Shown here: positions 1 through 7,783 of the stretch, piece after piece
Layout: every line of letters starts with the position of its first letter
Numbering within the stretch: position 1 is the stretch's first letter
Assembly (NCBI GenBank): GCA_963509715.1
Contig: CAUPCB010000009.1
Span: 1 to 50,315 of the forward strand
Direction of reading: 5' to 3'
Length of the DNA stretch: 50,315 nt
Source: JABCPE02 sp963509715
GTDB lineage: Bacteria; Bacteroidota; Bacteroidia; Flavobacteriales; Weeksellaceae
Notes under the pieces: generated by a model
Databases searched by the model: none
Seen by the model: the letters and a program-made list of their open reading frames with translations, nothing else
What the model was told of the DNA's origin: nothing
Translations under genes and position numbers: made by a program

Positions 1-457
1 CAAGTTCTACCAACTCTAATAGTTCTGGGTCATCAACCATATCCACTTTGTTCATGAATACAACGATTCTTGGAACATTTACCTGACGACAAAGCAAGAT
101 ATGCTCTCTCGTTTGCGGCATAGGTCCATCAGTTGCAGCACACACAAGGATAGCTCCATCCATTTGAGCAGCACCAGTTACCATGTTTTTAACATAGTCA
201 GCGTGACCAGGACAGTCTACATGGGCATAGTGTCTGTTTTCTGTTTCATATTCAATATGTGAAGTATTAATTGTAATACCTCTTTCTTTTTCTTCCGGAG
301 CTGAGTCAATTGCAGAGAAATCTCTCTTTTCAGCCAATCCTTTGTCTGACAATACTTTAGATATTGCAGCAGTCAAAGTAGTCTTACCGTGGTCAACGTG
401 ACCAATTGTACCAATGTTCAAGTGCGGTTTACTACGATTAAACGTTTCCTTTGCCAT
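1..457 (-). CDS. tuf: Elongation factor Tu, N-terminal part (cut by window edge)
   Basis: EF-Tu is the GTPase that delivers aminoacyl-tRNA to the ribosome. Only about the first 152 codons are inside the window; the gene continues past position 1. The leftward reading starts MAKETFNRSKPHLNIGTIGH and contains the P-loop GHVDHGKT, the switch region ending in ERGITIN, the G3 motif DCPGH, and the G4 motif NKVD, all typical of bacterial EF-Tu. The ATG is at 457-455. A strong promoter-like element lies about 45 bp upstream. The family call is certain; the length and 3' end cannot be judged here. Confidence 0.97.
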   Translation of the reverse strand, partial: MAKETFNRSKPHLNIGTIGHVDHGKTTLTAAISKVLSDKGLAEKRDFSAIDSAPEEKERGITINTSHIEYETENRHYAHVDCPGHADYVKNMVTGAAQMDGAILVCAATDGPMPQTREHILLCRQVNVPRIVVFMNKVDMVDDPELLELVEL

Positions 458-502
458 GATTTAAATTATTTTATGTTTAAACTATTTTTTCAATTCAGTG
501 TG

Positions 503-530
503 CAAATATAATCATTTTTTTGAATATCAA
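503..530 (-). promoter_or_regulatory. Probable tuf promoter
   Basis: Read leftward, the sequence has TTG (530-528), a 17-bp spacer, then TATATTTG (510-503). This fits the Bacteroidota -33 / -7 (TAnnTTTG) consensus. It would give a leader of roughly 40 nt before tuf. Confidence 0.7.
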
Positions 531-585
531 GAAAAAAAATAAAAAAATATATATTTCTATTCTTTACCTTATATATTTAATCAAA

Positions 586-617
586 AAAAATCTCAAAGAA
601 ATTTCTTTGAGATTTTT
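586..617. terminator. Terminator of the carbonic anhydrase gene
   Basis: A perfect 32-bp inverted repeat (arm AAAAATCTCAAAGAAA followed directly by its complement) lies 15 bp past the stop codon of the carbonic anhydrase gene, with A/T tracts on both outer sides. It is a probable intrinsic terminator for that leftward gene. Confidence 0.75.
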
Positions 618-632
618 AATTATTCTTCCTAA

Positions 633-1385
633 TTATAAGGACTCAAAAACAGTTCTACTTCCTGTTTTTTGAATTGGTCTATAATTATGATTATACAAAT
701 CTGTGAACTTTTTAAGTTGTGCATCAGAGATTGTAAGAACTTCTTTGAACACTATCCAGTTCATACCTTGTGAACAAGGCGGAGTTGTAAGTGATCCTGT
801 ATAGTTATAGTATTTTTTGTTGGTTGGCAACATAGCCGACGGATCTATTGTATTAGTCGTAGCAACTTCTTGATTTTTAACACTTGGGAAAGAATTGATA
901 TATTGTGCGAACTGAGCATTATCCGCTCCTCCTCCTTTAATCAATAATCCTAAAATAACGATAGCTCCTGTTGCCTCATTTTGGTGAACAAAATGCACTT
1001 CAAGTGGAGAGAACTTCCCATCTACAGAATGCTCACTATGTCCATGATAATGGAATTGTTTAAGTTTATAGGCAACTCCATTGTAGGTAATACTACTTTT
1101 TCCATCTGTATTAATTTGTACAGTATGCCCATTGTTCACAGCCTTAGCTGGAAATGCTGAATAATTAAAAGTAATTGCAGGAAGTGTTGCCTTTGTAGTC
1201 GCAGTAGTTACGATGTCAATCGGCGACTGAACCAATCCCGCACACTCAGAATACCCTTGATTATGCCAATTAGGATTTTCATAATCCCAGTGAGCTTGCT
1301 TAGAATCAGGAATTTGAACTTCCTCATCTCTTGAACACGCAGCTAGAGCCAAAAGAGTTGCTCCACATAAAAGAACCTTTCTCAT
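633..1385 (-). CDS. cah: Alpha-carbonic anhydrase, lipoprotein
   Basis: This enzyme interconverts CO2 and bicarbonate, probably in the periplasm or on the outer membrane. The 250-residue product starts with a lipoprotein signal ending LAAC (lipidated Cys17). The alpha-class signature is clear: QFHYHGHSEHS supplies zinc ligands His112 and His114, EVHFVH supplies His131, NNGH (His87) matches the proton-shuttle histidine, and SLTTPPC holds the conserved threonine of the active site. Cys48 and Cys204 could form the disulfide common in bacterial alpha enzymes. It is a single-gene unit with its own terminator. Confidence 0.94.
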   Translation of the reverse strand: MRKVLLCGATLLALAACSRDEEVQIPDSKQAHWDYENPNWHNQGYSECAGLVQSPIDIVTTATTKATLPAITFNYSAFPAKAVNNGHTVQINTDGKSSITYNGVAYKLKQFHYHGHSEHSVDGKFSPLEVHFVHQNEATGAIVILGLLIKGGGADNAQFAQYINSFPSVKNQEVATTNTIDPSAMLPTNKKYYNYTGSLTTPPCSQGMNWIVFKEVLTISDAQLKKFTDLYNHNYRPIQKTGSRTVFESL

Positions 1386-1570
1386 AATGTTATAATTTAA
1401 ATTTTTGATTGTTTTAGTTTTAAATACAAAGAAACTTTTTTACTATTATGTTTGTTTCTTTTAGTCATTAGGGATATAACTGCGTTTTTTATAAAATATT
1501 TTATCTGATTATATGATAAAAATCATGTTTTTTCAAAAACATTGGTTTTCAATTGGTTTTCAAAAAAATA

Positions 1571-1603
1571 AATAGCTCCAAGGAAAAATTCCTTAGAGCT
1601 ATT
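1571..1603 (-). terminator. Orphaned original terminator of tRNA-Cys
   Basis: Read leftward this is a strong hairpin (arm AATAGCTC, one mismatch, AAGGAA; loop AAA; complementary arm) followed by TATTTTTTT. It abuts the left attachment repeat, whose sequence equals the 3' end of tRNA-Cys. Before the element inserted, it would have sat a few bases past the tRNA. It is now separated from it by the whole element. The association with tRNA-Cys is an inference from the repeat. Confidence 0.75.
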
Positions 1604-1619
1604 ATTGAGGTTCCGAGCG
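1604..1619. repeat. Left attachment site (att core copy)
   Basis: The 16-mer attgaggttccgagcg is an exact copy of 9051-9066. The flanking bases differ on both sides (t/a before, a/g after), so the identity block is exactly 16 bp. Confidence 0.88.
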
Positions 1620-1737
1620 AATAACAACAATGAAAACGAATAAAATTATAAAAACCTTTAAACATCCTATAAATAGGGGTTTTATTATTTTTCATCGTGG
1701 CATGATATTGCAATAAATTTCATAAAAATGCAAAAAT

Positions 1738-1761
1738 GTTGTCACACATGTTGTCACACAT
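1738..1761. repeat. Tandem 12-mers, probable integrase arm sites (left)
   Basis: gttgtcacacat occurs twice in tandem (1738-1749, 1750-1761), followed by taaacaaat. The same arrangement with one base changed per unit occurs at 8976-8999 near the other end. Paired short direct repeats inside both ends are typical arm-type binding sites of tyrosine recombinases. Confidence 0.72.
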
Positions 1762-1781
1762 TAAACAAATCTATATATTTG
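1751..1781 (+). promoter_or_regulatory. Integrase promoter overlapping an arm repeat
   Basis: TTG (1751-1753), a 20-bp spacer and TATATTTG (1774-1781) fit the Bacteroidota consensus. The start codon follows 20 bp later. The -33 element lies inside the second 12-mer, so integrase bound there could block its own promoter (inference). Confidence 0.6.
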
Positions 1782-1801
1782 CCTAAATAATTTTTATCAT
1801 C

Positions 1802-3124
1802 ATGCCAACTGTTCGTTATTTTTTACGCTCATCCAATACAAAGAGCATTATACAAATAGGATTCTCAATTTCAAAAGGAGTATACCCGAGAGTTTCCACA
1901 GGCTTATCCATTAACTCTAAAGATTGGAACAAAACAACCAACCTACCCAAAACCAACAATGCCGAAAATAAAAACATTGTAACTAAGTTAAAAAGTCTTT
2001 CAGTATTCATAGAAACAGAATATAACAATGATTACACAAAAGGTGTAATATTTTCTAATAGCTGGCTAAAAAGTAAGGTAGATGATTTTTTTGAACGCAA
2101 AGACCCTGAAACAGATGATAGTATATTTTTAAACTACCTAAAAACCTATCTAAAATATAGAGAAATGGACACCCATACCAAAAAGGCTACTGATAAAAAA
2201 ATAGAAGATGCGGGAAAAAAGTTTGAGGAGTTTCAACAATACAAAAAGAAAAAATACCTCATCAAAGAAATAGACGCAAAAACCACGCTTGAGTTTAAGG
2301 ATTGGGCAATGAATAAGAGAGATAGACGATTAGCAGAATCCACCACTCAAAGACTATTAAAAAACATTAAAACCGTCTTAATGGATGCCTACAAAAACGA
2401 CAAACCCGTAAGCAGACAAATCGTAAAAATGTCTATTCCGTCTGCTAAATCTATTTCGGTATATTTGGACTTTGATGAATTAAAACAGGTTAAAAATATG
2501 CCTATTGTAGGAAATGAAAACCTAAAACACGCTAGGGATTGGTTCATAATAGGATGCTATACTGGACAAAGAATTTCTGACCTTATGAGGATGAATAAAA
2601 AAATGATTTGTACCAAAACGGATATAAAGGGGGAAGAGTTTAAATTTATAGAACTAACACAAGAAAAAACAGGGAGCAGGGTAACTATTCCACTAATGGA
2701 TGAAGTTGAGAAGATTTTAGAAAAATATAATGGAGATTTTCCTCCCGTATTCTCATCTGATAAGAGTAGCAATGACACACTATTTAATAGGTATATAAAA
2801 AAAGTTTGTAAATTAGCAGGGATTAACGAAATAGTAAAAGGATTGGTATTTAATGAGGAAGAGAACAGAAATGAAATAAAAGACACTGAAAAATACAATC
2901 TTATTTCCTCCCACACTTGTCGCCGTTCATTTGCTACTAACTTTTACGGAAACCCCAAATTACCTACTCCTATAATCATGGCAATAACAGGACACAAAAC
3001 TGAAAAAACATTCCTTGACTATATCAAGAAAGACCCAGCAGACTATGTAACAAGTTCAGCAAGGGTATTCAAAGAACTATCAAAAGAAAGAAAAGAAAAA
3101 GAAAACCAAAGAAATACAATCTAA
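1802..3124 (+). CDS. Tyrosine recombinase / integrase
   Basis: This is the site-specific recombinase expected to integrate and excise the element. The 440-residue product has an N-terminal arm-binding region (about 1-100), a SAM-like core-binding domain (about 105-205) and a C-terminal catalytic domain. The catalytic set is visible: Arg257 in TGQRISDL, Lys289 in QEKTG, His371 and Arg374 in HTCRRSF, His398 in ITGHK, and the nucleophile Tyr407 in FLDYIKK. The architecture matches integrases of Bacteroidota genomic islands. It lies next to the left attachment site, and the stop is 3 bp from the Fic start, so the two are probably co-transcribed. Confidence 0.95.
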   Translation: MPTVRYFLRSSNTKSIIQIGFSISKGVYPRVSTGLSINSKDWNKTTNLPKTNNAENKNIVTKLKSLSVFIETEYNNDYTKGVIFSNSWLKSKVDDFFERKDPETDDSIFLNYLKTYLKYREMDTHTKKATDKKIEDAGKKFEEFQQYKKKKYLIKEIDAKTTLEFKDWAMNKRDRRLAESTTQRLLKNIKTVLMDAYKNDKPVSRQIVKMSIPSAKSISVYLDFDELKQVKNMPIVGNENLKHARDWFIIGCYTGQRISDLMRMNKKMICTKTDIKGEEFKFIELTQEKTGSRVTIPLMDEVEKILEKYNGDFPPVFSSDKSSNDTLFNRYIKKVCKLAGINEIVKGLVFNEEENRNEIKDTEKYNLISSHTCRRSFATNFYGNPKLPTPIIMAITGHKTEKTFLDYIKKDPADYVTSSARVFKELSKERKEKENQRNTI

Positions 3125-3127
3125 ACA

Positions 3128-3862
3128 ATGAATTATACAGAAATAGACCAGTTAAAAAACGAACTGGACAAATACAGAAACTTATTTCAAGGTAAGGTAT
3201 CCAAAGCCTTTGATATAGAATATACCCATGAAAGTAATAAAATAGAAGGTAATACACTGACCCTACAAGAAACTGCTATTGTAGTAGAAAAAGGTTTAAC
3301 CATAGGGGGAAAAACACTAAATGAACATTTAGAAGCTATAAACCACGCCCATGCTGTAGACTATATAAAAGACTTAGCAAAGAGCCTAGAGCCTATAACG
3401 GAAAGGGATATACTCCAAATCCACGCCCTTATTTTGCAGGGAATAGACAAAGACAATGCAGGTCGCTATAGAAGTGTCCCCGTGATGATACTAGGCTCAG
3501 AACATATGCCACCCCAACCCTTTTTACTACAAAAAGAAATGGAAGAAATGATGAGGTTTTATAATGAGAATAGAGAAACCATGCACCCCGTAGAATTAGC
3601 CTCAGAAATGCACCAAAGACTGGTTTATATACATCCTTTCACAGACGGGAATGGTAGAACCTCACGCCTACTGATGAATTTAATTCTACTAAAACATGGC
3701 TACCCTATCGCAATATTAAAAGGAGATGCAGAAAACCGATTAAAATACTATACTGCACTAGAAACAGCAAGTATAGAAAAAGATTTAACCCCATTTAAAA
3801 CCCTCATTGCAGAAGTAGTAACTCAAACCCTCAAAAAGATAATAAGCACTGTAAAAGGTTAG
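3128..3862 (+). CDS. Fic (Fido-fold) protein with built-in inhibitory motif
   Basis: Fic proteins usually transfer AMP from ATP to a hydroxyl side chain of a target protein. The 244-residue product carries the complete motif HPFTDGNGRTSR (His169 to Arg180), including the catalytic histidine. It also has SNKIEG (Ser36 to Gly41), which fits the (S/T)xxxE(G/N) inhibitory helix placed before the Fic core, as in class II proteins. No separate antitoxin is visible. The gene begins 3 bp after the integrase stop and is followed by a terminator. It may be a regulatory, toxin-like or defence cargo gene; the target is unknown. Confidence 0.93.
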   Translation: MNYTEIDQLKNELDKYRNLFQGKVSKAFDIEYTHESNKIEGNTLTLQETAIVVEKGLTIGGKTLNEHLEAINHAHAVDYIKDLAKSLEPITERDILQIHALILQGIDKDNAGRYRSVPVMILGSEHMPPQPFLLQKEMEEMMRFYNENRETMHPVELASEMHQRLVYIHPFTDGNGRTSRLLMNLILLKHGYPIAILKGDAENRLKYYTALETASIEKDLTPFKTLIAEVVTQTLKKIISTVKG

Positions 3863-3881
3863 ATAATCAAATATTATTAAT

Positions 3882-3916
3882 AAAAAAAGACACCCTAAAA
3901 AAGGGTGTTTATTTTT
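3882..3916 (+). terminator. Terminator after the integrase-fic unit
   Basis: The arm ACACCCT (3890-3896) and its complement AGGGTGT (3902-3908) enclose an A-rich loop, with an A tract before and TTTATTTTTT after. It lies 20 bp after the fic stop. Confidence 0.8.
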
Positions 3917-4082
3917 TAAACCCTATATTACAAGGCGATTTTAAATGTTGTTTAACATATTAAAGATGAAAAAACAACACTAAAAATATAACTCATTGAT
4001 TTTCAGAAACATATCCAAGGTATGGATATCTTCTACAAGAAAAATTAAAATTTAACCTAATTATCTGTAATTTTGTAGTGAT

Positions 4083-4121
4083 AAAAAAACAAAGGCAATT
4101 ATTAAATAAATCACCTTTGTT
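4083..4121 (-). terminator. Leftward hairpin with U tract
   Basis: The arms aacaaagg (4088-4095) and cctttgtt (4114-4121) enclose an 18-base AT loop. On the minus strand the hairpin is followed directly by TTTTTTTAT. It could end a leftward transcript that starts to its right, or prevent read-through. No gene feeding it was found. Confidence 0.45.
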
Positions 4122-4134
4122 GAAGTTTTTTCTT

Positions 4135-4169
4135 TTATTCCGCGAAAGTTTGGCGACCCAACGGAATAA
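4135..4169. repeat. Nested palindrome, possible origin or RNA hairpin
   Basis: The outer arms ttattccg (4135-4142) and cggaataa (4162-4169) match perfectly. The inner arms ttgg (4150-4153) and ccaa (4158-4161) form a second hairpin with loop cgac. The segment is more GC-rich than its surroundings. Confidence 0.5.
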
Positions 4170-4334
4170 TGGAACAACCCTACAAGGATATTGGATGGGA
4201 ACACCCTTCTTATATGCTTATAGGATGATCAAACTGTATATTAAATGACTATTATTTTAATAGCCAAAACAATAGTGCTTTTGATATATCAGATTTGACA
4301 CTGCAAATATATATCTGACCTTTCGCTTTTGCAA

Positions 4335-4350
4335 ATTTTGAGGTCAAAAT
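4335..4350. promoter_or_regulatory. Operator-like dyad before the HTH genes
   Basis: The sequence is attttga-gg-tcaaaat, a near-perfect 7+7 dyad with a 2-bp centre, about 60 bp upstream of the first HTH gene. It may be a binding site for one of the element's own HTH proteins. This is an inference from position only. Confidence 0.35.
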
Positions 4351-4412
4351 ATTTTATAGAAAAAACACAATTAACTGATTATCATATAAAAAATATAAAA
4401 TAACATAAACTC

Positions 4413-4592
4413 ATGATTAAAACAAACAGATTTTTATCAATCAAAGAAGTAAGTGAGTATATAAAAATACTTGTTATGAGAATTAGAAAACTAAAACGAA
4501 GGAGTAAAATACCTATCACAAAAATAGACAAAAAACCAATATTTGATACGGAGAATATAAACGAATGTATAAAATCTAAAAAAGTAATATAG
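4413..4592 (+). CDS. Small excisionase-like HTH protein (59 aa)
   Basis: This short gene encodes 59 residues starting MIKTNRFLSIKEVSEYIK. The pattern FLSIKEVSEYI, then KIPITKID, then PIFDTENINECI is that of MerR-like/HTH_17 DNA-binding domains found in excisionases of Bacteroidota elements: a helix-turn-helix followed by a small wing and a last helix. It ends 2 bp before the next HTH gene, so the two are probably co-transcribed. A role in excision or in controlling the element is likely but not shown. No other strong start codon is available. Confidence 0.65.
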   Translation: MIKTNRFLSIKEVSEYIKILVMRIRKLKRRSKIPITKIDKKPIFDTENINECIKSKKVI

Positions 4593-4594
4593 AC

Positions 4595-4903
4595 ATGAAA
4601 CATATCCAATTTATAGGTGTAACACCTACCGACCTACTTAACGAAATAGACAAACGAATAGCAACACTGAAAAAGGAACTTCTAAAAGAGCTTCAACCCA
4701 AAGAACCAACAGAATTACTCACCCGTGATGAGGTTTGTTCCATGCTGAAAATAAACCGATCTACTCTCCACAGATGGACGAAAAAAGGAGCATTTTACTC
4801 CTATCCAATTGAAGGACGGGTGTACTACAAAAGAAACGAACTAAATGAAACTTTAAACAAATACAAAACAGGAAAAAATGAAGGAAAAAATGACAAAAAA
4901 TGA
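4595..4903 (+). CDS. HTH_17 family DNA-binding protein
   Basis: The 102-residue product has a short helical N-terminus (KRIATLKKELLKEL) and a helix-turn-helix with the typical reading LLTRDEVCSMLKINRSTLHRWTKKG (starting about residue 42), then a wing (YPIEGRVYYKRNEL). Proteins of this kind accompany integrases and Rep or mobilisation genes on Bacteroidota mobile elements, as regulators or excision factors. It starts 2 bp after the smaller HTH gene. Its C-terminal end overlaps the next gene by 26 bp in another frame, which suggests coupled translation. Confidence 0.85.
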   Translation: MKHIQFIGVTPTDLLNEIDKRIATLKKELLKELQPKEPTELLTRDEVCSMLKINRSTLHRWTKKGAFYSYPIEGRVYYKRNELNETLNKYKTGKNEGKNDKK

Positions 4904-5930
4904 GACTTTTTATTACAACAAAAAAAGATTTAATAAAAATAATGTTAAACCCTCACGAAATAATATGAAAAATTTAATTGTTAATAACCCTCAAAATCAA
5001 TTTCTGATGTTAGACCATATAAAAATGCTGACTGATAATCCAGAAATTATCAAAAGACTAGCGGAGCACCCCGATTTTGAAAGTAAATATTATGTAGGAA
5101 GAACTGCAAAATATGAATATCTTAAAATCCACAAAAAATATAAAGGGAAAATAAAATTAGTGTTTAATGCTATTTTTGGAAGTGATCATGATATTATTGG
5201 CTACAATTATGTGAAAATAAGCATATTTCCTCATTTTCATTATAACCATTACAAGCATAATGGTAATGATTTGAATAAAACAAATTGTATAAATTCCCTT
5301 TATGAGATATTGGATATTTTAGGAATAAATGAAAGTGAATATATTGATTTCAAAATTATTAATTTAGAAGTAGGGCTTAATCTTTATCTAGAAACAGATG
5401 TAAGGGATTTCATAGAAAACATTAAACTGTATAAAACAACCCCTTTCAAAGAAAGTGAGGATTATGAATATTATAAAATTTCTGATACAACAAGTTATAA
5501 AAATATAAAAATCTATGCTAAAGGATTGCAGCATGAAAAGAACCCCGAATATAAAATTCCTATTAACACGGTAAGATTTGAGATAAGAAGCAATCAAAGA
5601 AAATATATCAAAAAGGTGCTAAAAATATATTCTCTCGATGATTTATTAGATGAAAAAAAATATTCAATTTTCTCAGAGCAACTGCTAAAAGAATGGGATA
5701 ATGTACTAAAGTTAAACAATGACAAGCATTTAGAAGGATTACACATAACTCCTGCAAAAGCAAAATTTGTCACTAATGCACAAAAAATAGAGTTTTGGAA
5801 ACAATTATCTCAGAAACGATATATCAATAATAATAGAAAAAAATATTATAATTATACTAAGGATGCTTTATACAGCCATACAAAAATAAAAGAGAAAATA
5901 AAAGGAAAACTACAATCTTTACTTCTATGA
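4878..5930 (+). CDS. Rep-like protein of Bacteroidota mobile elements
   Basis: The 350-residue, lysine- and asparagine-rich product resembles a widespread Bacteroidota plasmid/element family. Shared features are the NLEVGLNL segment, DFIENIKLYKTTPF, KIYAKGLQH and a following TVRFEIRSNQRKYIKK block, the layout of G2P/rolling-circle-type replication proteins. A His-Phe-His triplet in SIFPHFHYNHY could be an HUH metal-binding motif. The likely role is replication initiation or DNA nicking for the excised circle. The start could also be the Met at 4890. Base composition is strikingly AT-rich. The assignment is from remembered family patterns and is moderate at best. Confidence 0.45.
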   Translation: MKEKMTKNETFYYNKKRFNKNNVKPSRNNMKNLIVNNPQNQFLMLDHIKMLTDNPEIIKRLAEHPDFESKYYVGRTAKYEYLKIHKKYKGKIKLVFNAIFGSDHDIIGYNYVKISIFPHFHYNHYKHNGNDLNKTNCINSLYEILDILGINESEYIDFKIINLEVGLNLYLETDVRDFIENIKLYKTTPFKESEDYEYYKISDTTSYKNIKIYAKGLQHEKNPEYKIPINTVRFEIRSNQRKYIKKVLKIYSLDDLLDEKKYSIFSEQLLKEWDNVLKLNNDKHLEGLHITPAKAKFVTNAQKIEFWKQLSQKRYINNNRKKYYNYTKDALYSHTKIKEKIKGKLQSLLL

Positions 5931-6010
5931 TAAAGGTGGAAAAATACTTAATTTATAATCATTACTTAAATGGGTAATTAAACTACCTAATTTTTTATCA
6001 ACATAATAAC

Positions 6011-6084
6011 AGGGGATACCAAAAAGATTGGTCAAATTTAGGGGGCTTCGGGGGATAGTAGACAGCCCCCTATACCTATCCCCT
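6011..6084. repeat. G-rich nested inverted repeat
   Basis: The outer arms aggggata (6011-6018) and tatcccct (6077-6084) enclose inner arms tagggggc (6039-6046) and gccccctA (6065-6072). Two runs of five G lie close together between them. It is a GC-rich island in very AT-rich DNA, between the convergent Rep-like and M48 genes. It could be a terminator, a replication signal or a folded RNA. Confidence 0.55.
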
Positions 6085-6168
6085 TTTAACTCCAAAGATT
6101 TTATTTTTTTATACTAACAAGTCTATTTTAAAAATTGTTATAAAAATTAAATTACCTTTTTTGTTTAT

Positions 6169-7776
6169 TTATTCCGATATACAAGCTTCTTTTAACCCCA
6201 AATCACAAGATTTTTTAAGGTCTTTTTCTGCTAAATAATAATTTTTATTTTTCATATATGCTCCCGATCTCAGAAAATATACAACTTTTAAATAAGCTGA
6301 ATCATTAGTGTAATTAATTGCATTTGTATAATATTGTATAGCCTCTGGATAATGTTCCATTTCCATATAAATATCCCCTATACTACTATTCACTTTATAT
6401 CTATACTCTTTATGAGCTTTTTCTCCCCTATCTTCCTCTATTTCTAGAAGTTTATGAAAAGTATCCAATGCTTCATTATATACTCCCTGCAATTTTTGAA
6501 TATTCCCTAAATGAAATAACATTCTGTTATAGTAATACCTAAAATAAATATTATCTGGATATTTATTTAATATTTTTATTGATTTCAAAATTAATACTTT
6601 CGCAAAGGATAATTTTTGAGCATCATTAGTAGCCACACCTTCATCATATAAAACTCTAGCATAATGAAATATAATATCAGATTTCAACAATGTATCATCT
6701 TGATTTTTAACTAAATCATACGCTTTCTTCAGAAAAAAATCTCCCTTTTCATTATTTTTTAAACTTTTATAACTTATTCCCAAATTAAACAGAATATTAG
6801 GGTCGTTAGAGTTTTCAAATCTATTTATAAATACTATATCATCTTGTAATATTTGGTTTGATTTATCTAAACTTGACAAATACATTTCTAGATAATATTC
6901 CTTATCCTTATCATCAGCCGTTAAATATAGATTTTTATAGAAAACTTTAGCCTCTTTATACATTCCGCTTTTAAAATACACATATCCTTTAAGACTTTCT
7001 ATATATGGTGATGTTCCTTTTAATTTATCAATAATATATATGGCTACACTCATATTTTTAGCTATTTGCTCTGTGTTTTGTAATGCAGAATTATTAATAT
7101 ATTTTCTTAAATCATCTACTAATTTATCTTGTTCTTTATCTTCATGCTCCCGCCTAAACACTTCTTGTAGCCTATACAATTCTGTCATATACTTATTTGC
7201 CTCATTAAGATACCCCTTCAATGCATATTCTAATCGTTTAGCGTTTTTAGGATGAGATTCATAATCTGTCTTAGGGTTAGGAAATCCATTAATAACATCT
7301 ATTATATCCTTTTCTTTTGCTCCGAATTTAAACATTATAAAACCTGCAAAATAATCAGCTTCCAACTCTGCTCTTTGCTGTTCACTAATATTATTATCTT
7401 TTCTTATTGTATGTCCATTTATATGATGTCCTATTTCATGTGCAATTATAAATAAAGATGCGTACTTATTATTGGCATAAATCTTAGAAAAATATAAATC
7501 ATCATATACTATATATCTGGCATTATTGTTAAATGGATTTATAACAGCAGCTGCATTATATGTTTCCCTACAAGGAATATATGTGAAACTAGAAGCTATA
7601 CCTATTTCTTCTGTTATCTTATCTATTATGTGATTTGTTACATTGTCCTTCTTCTTTAAGCAGTTAATAAAATTTTGTTTTATTTGAACATCTGTCAAAC
7701 CACAAACAGAGTATTGAGAATATCCTAATTCAATATTAAGAAAAAGCAAAATAAAAACTGTAATTATTTTTTTCAT
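6169..7776 (-). CDS. Exported M48-like metalloprotease with TPR repeats
   Basis: This is a probable zinc endopeptidase of the cell envelope. The chosen start (ATG 7776-7774) gives 535 residues beginning MKKIITVFILLFLN, a signal peptide probably cut near GYSQ. The zinc site reads HEIGHH (His113, Glu114, His117) with a third ligand in AELEAD (Glu137), the M48 pattern. From about residue 240 to the end the protein is helical and TPR-like, with units such as ILFNLGISYKSL and AIQYYTNAI. It follows the unknown exported gene by 7 bp. The target is unknown, as is whether the TPR part recruits the partner. A longer in-frame start exists at 7815, but it overlaps the upstream gene and precedes the signal peptide. 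Confidence 0.82.
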   Translation of the reverse strand: MKKIITVFILLFLNIELGYSQYSVCGLTDVQIKQNFINCLKKKDNVTNHIIDKITEEIGIASSFTYIPCRETYNAAAVINPFNNNARYIVYDDLYFSKIYANNKYASLFIIAHEIGHHINGHTIRKDNNISEQQRAELEADYFAGFIMFKFGAKEKDIIDVINGFPNPKTDYESHPKNAKRLEYALKGYLNEANKYMTELYRLQEVFRREHEDKEQDKLVDDLRKYINNSALQNTEQIAKNMSVAIYIIDKLKGTSPYIESLKGYVYFKSGMYKEAKVFYKNLYLTADDKDKEYYLEMYLSSLDKSNQILQDDIVFINRFENSNDPNILFNLGISYKSLKNNEKGDFFLKKAYDLVKNQDDTLLKSDIIFHYARVLYDEGVATNDAQKLSFAKVLILKSIKILNKYPDNIYFRYYYNRMLFHLGNIQKLQGVYNEALDTFHKLLEIEEDRGEKAHKEYRYKVNSSIGDIYMEMEHYPEAIQYYTNAINYTNDSAYLKVVYFLRSGAYMKNKNYYLAEKDLKKSCDLGLKEACISE

Positions 7777-7783
7777 AATTAAT

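Larger units (their letters stand above)
3917..4412. other. Long non-coding, structured region of the element
   Basis: No convincing gene is seen here. It holds a promoter-like TAATTTTG (4068-4075), a leftward hairpin terminator, a strong 35-bp palindrome and an operator-like dyad ahead of the HTH genes. Such a region before a Rep-like gene is a natural place for a replication or transfer origin, but no known nick-site sequence was recognised. Confidence 0.5.

Noticed and set aside
1738..1761. Tandem 12-mers as a CRISPR fragment
   Set aside because: Only two units with no spacers and a matching pair at the other end of the element; they fit integrase sites.
4169..4228. A 19-residue peptide starting MEQPYKDIGWEH right after the palindrome
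   Set aside because: It is too short and has no promoter or family support; it may be chance.
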